Source: Trichodesmium sp. jk18x7bins.61
Lineage (GTDB): Bacteria > Cyanobacteriota > Cyanobacteriia > Cyanobacteriales > Microcoleaceae
NCBI GenBank assembly: GCA_022822685.1
Contig: JAJEAQ010000571.1
Span: 1-10,001 of the forward strand
Direction of reading: 5' to 3'
Length of the DNA: 10,001 bases
The notes under the pieces were generated by a model that searched no databases, was not told the origin of the DNA, and worked only from the letters and a program-made list of their open reading frames with translations. The translations under genes and the position numbers were made by a program. Shown here one piece after another: positions 5,356 to 10,001 of this stretch (its first letter is position 1; each line of letters starts with the position of its first letter).

Positions 5356-7893
5356 TTAAGAATCTACCTTTAAACCAGCGTTATCCTGAGTATATGTCTC
5401 CTGATCAATCTTGACTGGTTTTGCTCCCCAAATCTCTTTGGCATACTCCATAATTGTCCGGTCAGAGGAAAATTTACCCATGCGAACAGAATTATAAATA
5501 GACATTTTTGTCCATTTTTCTTGGTCTTGAAAAGCTAGACTCACTCTTTCTTGACAATCAATATAACTTTGATAGTCAGCTAGTAGCATATATTGGTCAT
5601 TGTAGAGCAGAGAATCAATCAAAGGTTTAAATAAATTAGGATTACCTTTGCTAAAGTGACCGCTAGCAATCCGATCAATCACAGCCTTTAACTCTGGATT
5701 TGTATTATAGTAATCCAAAGGTTTATAACCCTTAGCTTTCATGTCGAAAACTTCCTCAGCAGTCAAACCAAATAAGAAAAAGTTTTCCGCGCCTAGCTCT
5801 TCGCGAATCTCAATATTAGCTCCATCCAGAGTACCAATAGTCATGGCTCCATTCATCGCAAATTTCATGTTACCAGTTCCTGATGCTTCCTTACCAGCAG
5901 TAGAAATTTGCTCTGATAAGTCAGCAGCTGGATAAATAAGTTGACCTAATGAAGCATTAAAGTTAGCTAAGAAAACTACTTTGAGGCGACTATGTACATC
6001 AGGATCATTATTAACCACATCTGCAACAGCATTAGTCAATTTAATAATTAACTTAGCCATGTAGTAACCAGGAGCAGCTTTACCTCCAAAAATGAATGTG
6101 CGAGGCTGAATATTAATGCTAGGATTTTGCTTAATGCGGTTGTAAAGAGTAATAATGTTGAATAAATCCAAATGTTGGCGTTTATACTCATGGATACGTT
6201 TGACTTGAATATCAAACAGAGAGTTAGTATCCACCTCAATCCGATTATGCTTTAAAATGTATTCGGCTAAACTAGCTTTATTCTTCTGCTTAATTTGTCG
6301 CCAACGCTGCCGAAATGCTACATCATCAACATATTTTTCTAGTTGCCGTAGTTGATCTAAATCTCGCAGCCAGCTATCTCCTAGTTTCTCAGAGAAAAGA
6401 GCGGAAAGTTTCGGATTACTCAATAAAATCCAACGGCGGGGAGTCACTCCATTAGTTTTATTGAAGAACTTTTCTGGGAAAAGTTTATAGAAATCTTTAA
6501 GCACACCTTTTTTAAGCAATTCTGTGTGTAGTGCAGCGACTCCATTCACGGCATGACTGCCCACAGTAGCTAAATTAGCCATCCGCACAGACTTTTCTCC
6601 TCCCTCTTCAATTAAAGAGACACGGGCGATTAATTCTGGATCTTTAGGAAACCAAGTTTGGACTTGAGCTAAAAAGCGTCGATTAATTTCATAGATAATC
6701 TCTAAGTGACGAGGAAGAAGGCTGCCAAACAAGCTAATCACCCAACGTTCTAACGCTTCTGGTAGCAAAGTATGGTTAGTATAGGCAAATGTATTTTGAG
6801 TAATATGCCAAGCACGCTCCCAGTCCATATCATATTCATCAATGAACAGGCGCATCATCTCAGCAATGGCAACAGCAGGGTGAGTGTCGTTAAGTTGAAT
6901 TGCTACCTTATCGTATAGATTGTCTAAGTTTTCGTTGTGGGATAAATGCCAGCGGATGATGTCTTGCAAAGCACAAGAAACGAAGAAATATTGTTGTTTG
7001 AGCCGGAGTTCCTTACCCTGAGGAGTATTGTCATTAGGATAGAGAACTTTAGAGATTGTCTCTGAACTCATTTTATCGGCTACTGCACCATCATAGTTGC
7101 CAGCATTGAACTCTTCAAACTTAAAGTCTACACTAGCTTCAGCTCGCCACAAACGCAGAGGATTAACTGTATTAACTTTATAGCCAGGAACGGGAGTATC
7201 ATAAGGAATACCAATAACGGTTTCAGCCGGAATCCAAGTTACTCGATAGTTGCCTTTGTCATCATGATATGCTTCTGTGTGCCCACCAAACCTGACTGCT
7301 ACTTGTTCTGCAGGACGAGCTATTTCCCAAGGGTTGCCGAAACGCAGCCATTTATCAGGAATTTCTGCTTGCCAACCATCCTGTACGGTTTGAGTAAAGA
7401 TACCAAACTCATAGCGGATACCATGACCAATCGCAGGAATTTCTAGAGTAGCTAGGGAATCCAGAAAACATGCTGCTAACCTACCCAAACCCCCATTCCC
7501 TAAGCCTGGATCGTCTTCTTGTTCCAGTAGTTCGTCCAAGTTGAGTCCAGATTCAGTTACAGCTTGACGAACTTGTTCATAAATACCTAGGTTAATTAAA
7601 CTATTGCCTAGGTGACGCCCCATGAGAAATTCAGCAGATAGATAATATACGACCTTAACATCTTTCTGATTATAAGTACGAACTGTAGAAAGAAAACGCT
7701 GGAGTAAGCGATCGCGTATGGTATAAGCTAGAGCCCTGTAGAAATCATCCTGTTTGGCCATTGACTCATAAGTCCCCTGCAAATAAAACAGGTTATCTGC
7801 TAAGGCTCTTCTCAGGGTAGTGACGCTCATTCCTGTGCGATCGTCTTCTACCTGAATTTTTTTTTCAGTTGTGGGGTTGATAGATTGATTCAT
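5356..7893 (-). CDS. glgP: Glycogen/alpha-glucan phosphorylase (GT35 family)
   Basis: A cytosolic PLP enzyme that cleaves terminal alpha-1,4-glucosyl units of glycogen with phosphate to give glucose-1-phosphate. The 845-residue length is normal for cyanobacterial GlgP. Family motifs run throughout: YYLSAEFLMGR, DDPGLGNGGLGRLAACFLDS, LNDTHPAVAIAEMMRL, NKTNGVTPRRW, KRIHEYKRQ and, near the C-terminus, the cofactor motif EASGTGNMKFAMNG, whose Lys (about residue 677; codon 5865-5863) forms the PLP Schiff base. The start at 7893 (MNQSINPTTEKK) is preferred over an in-frame ATG at 7917 because GGAG (7902-7899) lies 5 nt before it. Two in-frame stops end the gene (5356-5358 and 5350-5352). It stands alone and converges on the vWA/PP2C pair. 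A HIP1 site is at 7708-7715. Intact. Confidence 0.97.
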   Translation of the reverse strand: MNQSINPTTEKKIQVEDDRTGMSVTTLRRALADNLFYLQGTYESMAKQDDFYRALAYTIRDRLLQRFLSTVRTYNQKDVKVVYYLSAEFLMGRHLGNSLINLGIYEQVRQAVTESGLNLDELLEQEDDPGLGNGGLGRLAACFLDSLATLEIPAIGHGIRYEFGIFTQTVQDGWQAEIPDKWLRFGNPWEIARPAEQVAVRFGGHTEAYHDDKGNYRVTWIPAETVIGIPYDTPVPGYKVNTVNPLRLWRAEASVDFKFEEFNAGNYDGAVADKMSSETISKVLYPNDNTPQGKELRLKQQYFFVSCALQDIIRWHLSHNENLDNLYDKVAIQLNDTHPAVAIAEMMRLFIDEYDMDWERAWHITQNTFAYTNHTLLPEALERWVISLFGSLLPRHLEIIYEINRRFLAQVQTWFPKDPELIARVSLIEEGGEKSVRMANLATVGSHAVNGVAALHTELLKKGVLKDFYKLFPEKFFNKTNGVTPRRWILLSNPKLSALFSEKLGDSWLRDLDQLRQLEKYVDDVAFRQRWRQIKQKNKASLAEYILKHNRIEVDTNSLFDIQVKRIHEYKRQHLDLFNIITLYNRIKQNPSINIQPRTFIFGGKAAPGYYMAKLIIKLTNAVADVVNNDPDVHSRLKVVFLANFNASLGQLIYPAADLSEQISTAGKEASGTGNMKFAMNGAMTIGTLDGANIEIREELGAENFFLFGLTAEEVFDMKAKGYKPLDYYNTNPELKAVIDRIASGHFSKGNPNLFKPLIDSLLYNDQYMLLADYQSYIDCQERVSLAFQDQEKWTKMSIYNSVRMGKFSSDRTIMEYAKEIWGAKPVKIDQETYTQDNAGLKVDS

Positions 7894-8196
7894 TACTTCT
7901 CCATAAAACTTATACAAAGGTAGGAACTTAAATAATTGCAGATAACGTAGCCCTCAACAGGCGATTGCTAATTAGGTATCGAGTAGGTTGACTATTGTAG
8001 AACAATAACAAGAAACTCACCAAACCCCTAGCTTTAGCTATGGAGTTCCTAACAAGCAAGGATGTCTGACTAATTAGTTTTGCCACACATGGAGTTATTC
8101 TATAGGAAACTTTTTTATCAAGTTATATTACTTAATCCAGTTTTGTGTTTCTCAGATTTTTGGCCACAATCCAACCTACGCAATCCCATTTTTTAT
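7894..8196. other. Divergent intergenic region, glgP side
   Basis: This holds the glgP leader and promoter. On the minus strand TTGAGG (7957-7952) and TATTTA (7934-7929) are 17 bp apart, a weak -35/-10 candidate 36-64 bp upstream of the start codon. No NtcA-type GTA-N8-TAC site was seen. No small gene was recognised. Confidence 0.3.
7899..7902 (-). promoter_or_regulatory. Shine-Dalgarno GGAG deciding the glgP start
   Basis: Minus-strand GGAG lies 5 nt before the ATG at 7893-7891. The in-frame ATG at 7917 has no comparable site, so the eight extra residues that it would add are probably not translated. Confidence 0.6.
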
Positions 8197-8229
8197 TTTA
8201 AACCCCGCCCTTCAGGGCGAGGTTTTATT
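8197..8229. repeat. 33-bp palindromic repeat, copy B (could act as a terminator or insulator)
   Basis: AACCCCGCCCT and AGGGCGAGGTT form an 11-bp stem with one mismatch and a very tight TTC-centred loop, followed by TTTATTC on the plus strand. It is 27/33 identical to copy A at 2366-2398, with no gaps. It lies between the divergent glgP and P450 genes. Its CCCC...TTCAG...GG layout recalls the hairpins of IS200/IS605 ends such as that at 128-148. Confidence 0.6.
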
Positions 8230-8274
8230 CAGTATTCAAAATCAATTCAACATTAATTACGTAAAAAAACATGC

Positions 8275-8307
8275 TTGACCTGATCAAATTATACTTGATT
8301 CTATAAG
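8275..8307 (+). promoter_or_regulatory. Weak candidate promoter for the P450 gene
   Basis: TTGACC (8275-8280) is a good -35 match, but the best -10 (TATAAG, 8302-8307) is 21 bp away, longer than the usual 16-18 bp. It lies about 75 bp upstream of the ATG at 8382. Confidence 0.22.
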
Positions 8308-8381
8308 TAGAGTTGCTCCCTACAAAATGCGAAAGTTTTGTCAACATAGAAAATGTTGTGTATCACCAAAAATAACTTCAG

Positions 8382-9754
8382 ATGAAATTACCAAAAGGCC
8401 CAGCCTTGTCCCCTCGACAACGAAGAATAAGTTTTTGGAAAATGTTTTTTAGTCCTTTATCGACTATGGAAGAGTCCTACTCTAAATATGGAGATGTTTT
8501 TTGCACTAACACTAATGCTAAACATCCCTTTATCTACTTTTGTCACCCGAAAGCAATTCAAGAAATTTTTACTGTCGATCCTGAGACTTTTCAAACAAAT
8601 AAAATTCACAATGGGGAATACCTTGTAGGCAAAGAATCTCTAATACTCAAAGATGGCGCTCGCTCGCCACCGTCGTCAACGAAAATTATTAATGCCACCT
8701 TTTCATAGCGATCGGATGTGTACATACACGGACTTAATCCATGATATTACTTCTGAAGTTATTAGTAAGTGGCAAATCAATAAACCTTTCCCTATCCGTA
8801 GGTCTACCCAAGAAATATCCCTAAAAGTTATCCTTGCTACAGTATTTGGCTTAGATAGTGGTAAACGTTATGAACAATTGAGACTACTACTGACTGTCTG
8901 AACTTCTCGAATCCGTTAGTTCCCGTCTAGGCTCTAATCTTCTGTTTTTTAGGTTCCTGCAAAAAGACTTAGGTAGATGGAGTCCATGGGGTAGATTTTT
9001 ATTGAAGAAGAAAGAAATTGACCAACTCATACTTGGAGAAATTCAAGCTGCTAAGGAAAAAACAAATCACCGTGATGATATTCTCAGTTTACTACTAGAT
9101 GCTCGTGATGAAGATGGTCAACCCATGAGTGATGAGGAAATTAAAGACGAACTGTTGACGATGTTGTTTGCCGGCCACGAAACTACTGCTTCAGCTTTAG
9201 TATGGGCTTTGTATTGGATTGACCAAATTCCACAAGTACTGGGAAAACTATTAATAGAATTAGATACTATCCCTAATGACTCTGACAAAATTGCAATTAC
9301 TAAATTGCCCTACCTCACCGCTGTTTGTCAAGAAACCCTGCGTATTTATCCTATTGCTTTGAATGCTTTCCCTAGAATTGTCAAGAAACCCATCGAAATT
9401 ATGGGTTATCAACTTGAGCCTGGTTAGGTGGCGATCGCTCCAATTTATCTAACTCATCAACGTGAAGATATTTACCCTGAGCCGAAAAAATTTCAACCAG
9501 AAAGATTCCTAGAAAGACAATTTTCACCTTTTGAATATTTACCTTTTGGAGGAGGAAGTCGTCGTTGTCTAGGTTCAAACCAGGCTTTATTTGAAATGAC
9601 TATAGTATTGGCGACAATTGTATCACAGTGGGAACTCAAGTTACTTCCTGGTCAAAATATTAAACCTGTCCGCAGAGGAGTGACTATTGCAGCACCAGGA
9701 AATATGCGAATGGTTGTTAAACAGAAATTTCCGAGCGTCGCCTGTGTAAATTAG
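8382..9754 (+). pseudogene. CYP110-like cytochrome P450, near full length but broken by two frameshifts and one stop
   Basis: All P450 landmarks are present across about 455 codons, a normal length: N-terminal MKLPKGP, C-helix HRRQRKLLMPPFHSDRM, I-helix oxygen-binding AGHETT (9170-9187), K-helix ETLR (9332-9343), PERF region, and heme loop FGGGSRRCLG with the iron-ligand Cys at 9566-9568. An intact enzyme would be a soluble mono-oxygenase of the cyanobacterial CYP110 type, which acts on fatty acids or terpenes. Three lesions interrupt it: a CGCT tandem duplication at 8657-8664 (one copy restores DGARHRRQR), an insertion of 1 or 4 bp near 8893-8898 (LLT then ELLES), and an in-frame TAG at 9425-9427 between LEPG and VAIAP. 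Sequence between lesions is well conserved, so loss is recent, or some lesions are sequencing errors. The subfamily is an inference. Confidence 0.88.
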
Positions 9755-9769
9755 CTCAAAACCTTCGAG

Positions 9770-10001
9770 AGTGCCGTCTCTGCTGTGAATAACTCATATA
9801 CCTTGGAGGCGTAATTCCTCCCGCCTTGTTGTCTAGTTGACAGCATAAACCACAAGGCTGAGACTGAATATCAAAGTTGTGAAGCAGATCTAAATGCGGA
9901 GCAGCTCTAACTACCATGAGTGATGCTGCTAGCAAAGACTGTCAAAGTGGACGAATAGGAAGGTAATAAAACTCTCGTCAACCATAACCACTCCAAAGGT
10001 A
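9770..10001 (+). ncRNA. Structured sequence, possible 5' part of a group II intron (cut by the window edge)
   Basis: No reading frame is present, but complementary segments are dense: GGAGG-CGTAATT-CCTCC (9805-9821), CCTTG (9824-9828) with CAAGG (9853-9857) enclosing TGTC/GACA, and AGCAGC (9901-9906) with GCTGCT (9926-9931). The AAGTTGTGAAGCAG and ACTCTCGTCAACC style of sequence resembles what I recall of domain I of cyanobacterial group II introns that precede reverse-transcriptase genes. A canonical GUGYG 5' splice site was not found; GTGCCG at 9771 is only close. The RT gene would lie beyond 10001. Tentative. Confidence 0.3.

Noticed and set aside
5741..5935. Plus-strand reading frame inside glgP (also 7264-7446, and minus-strand 6048-6239)
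   Set aside because: All overlap the firmly identified glgP in other frames; translations look like shadows of it.
8657..8664. Programmed ribosomal frameshift in the P450
   Set aside because: No slippery heptamer or downstream pseudoknot was seen, a simple duplication explains the shift, and two other lesions would still block the product.
8653..8901. Independent short gene starting at the ATG at 8653
   Set aside because: The ATG exists only because of the frame change; the product is the middle of a P450 (HRRQRKLLMPPF), so it belongs to the broken gene.

Overview
The window looks like a filamentous, Nostocales- or Oscillatoriales-type cyanobacterium. It is moderately AT-rich and carries three perfect HIP1 octamers (GCGATCGC at 4772, 7708 and 9431). 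It has long intergenic stretches full of small palindromes, MITE-like repeats and short tandem heptamers, and its readable genes (CYP110-like P450, RTX/haloperoxidase-like protein, alpha-glucan phosphorylase, vWA + PP2C pair) are typical of that group. No rRNA, tRNA or CRISPR array is visible.

Layout. Positions 1-158 are the right end of an IS200/IS605-type element: a possible TnpB C-terminal tail, then the terminal hairpin. Positions 159-1346 are gene-free and hold two non-autonomous, MITE-like inverted-repeat elements; the second (1104-1231) is flanked by a 7-bp direct repeat. Positions 1347-2762 are a heavily decayed pseudogene of a vanadium-haloperoxidase-like (DUF6851-type) protein with C-terminal RTX calcium-binding repeats; its central catalytic part is gone and the reading frame shifts several times. 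Positions 2763-3358 are gene-free, with a perfect hairpin, a 14-bp triplicate repeat and a third MITE-like element. Positions 3359-4847 hold two intact co-directional genes: a TerY-like vWA protein and a PP2C-type Ser/Thr phosphatase. Positions 4848-5355 are gene-free. Positions 5356-7893 (minus strand) encode an intact glycogen/alpha-glucan phosphorylase (glgP). Positions 8382-9754 hold a nearly full-length CYP110-like cytochrome P450 broken by two frameshifts and one stop codon. From about 9770 to the end there is structured-looking sequence that may be the 5' part of a group II intron.

How the genes work together. Only three genes appear functional. The vWA and PP2C proteins form two thirds of the known TerY-type vWA/PP2C/kinase signalling triad; the kinase is not next to them here. 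GlgP mobilises stored glycogen and is transcribed convergently to that pair; nothing in the sequence links them functionally.

The most distinctive signals are the small mobile repeats. One 33-bp palindromic repeat occurs twice at identical length with variation almost confined to its loop: once upstream of the P450 and once inside the RTX part of the haloperoxidase pseudogene, exactly where the frame breaks. The P450 is broken by a 4-bp tandem duplication, so its inactivation looks recent.
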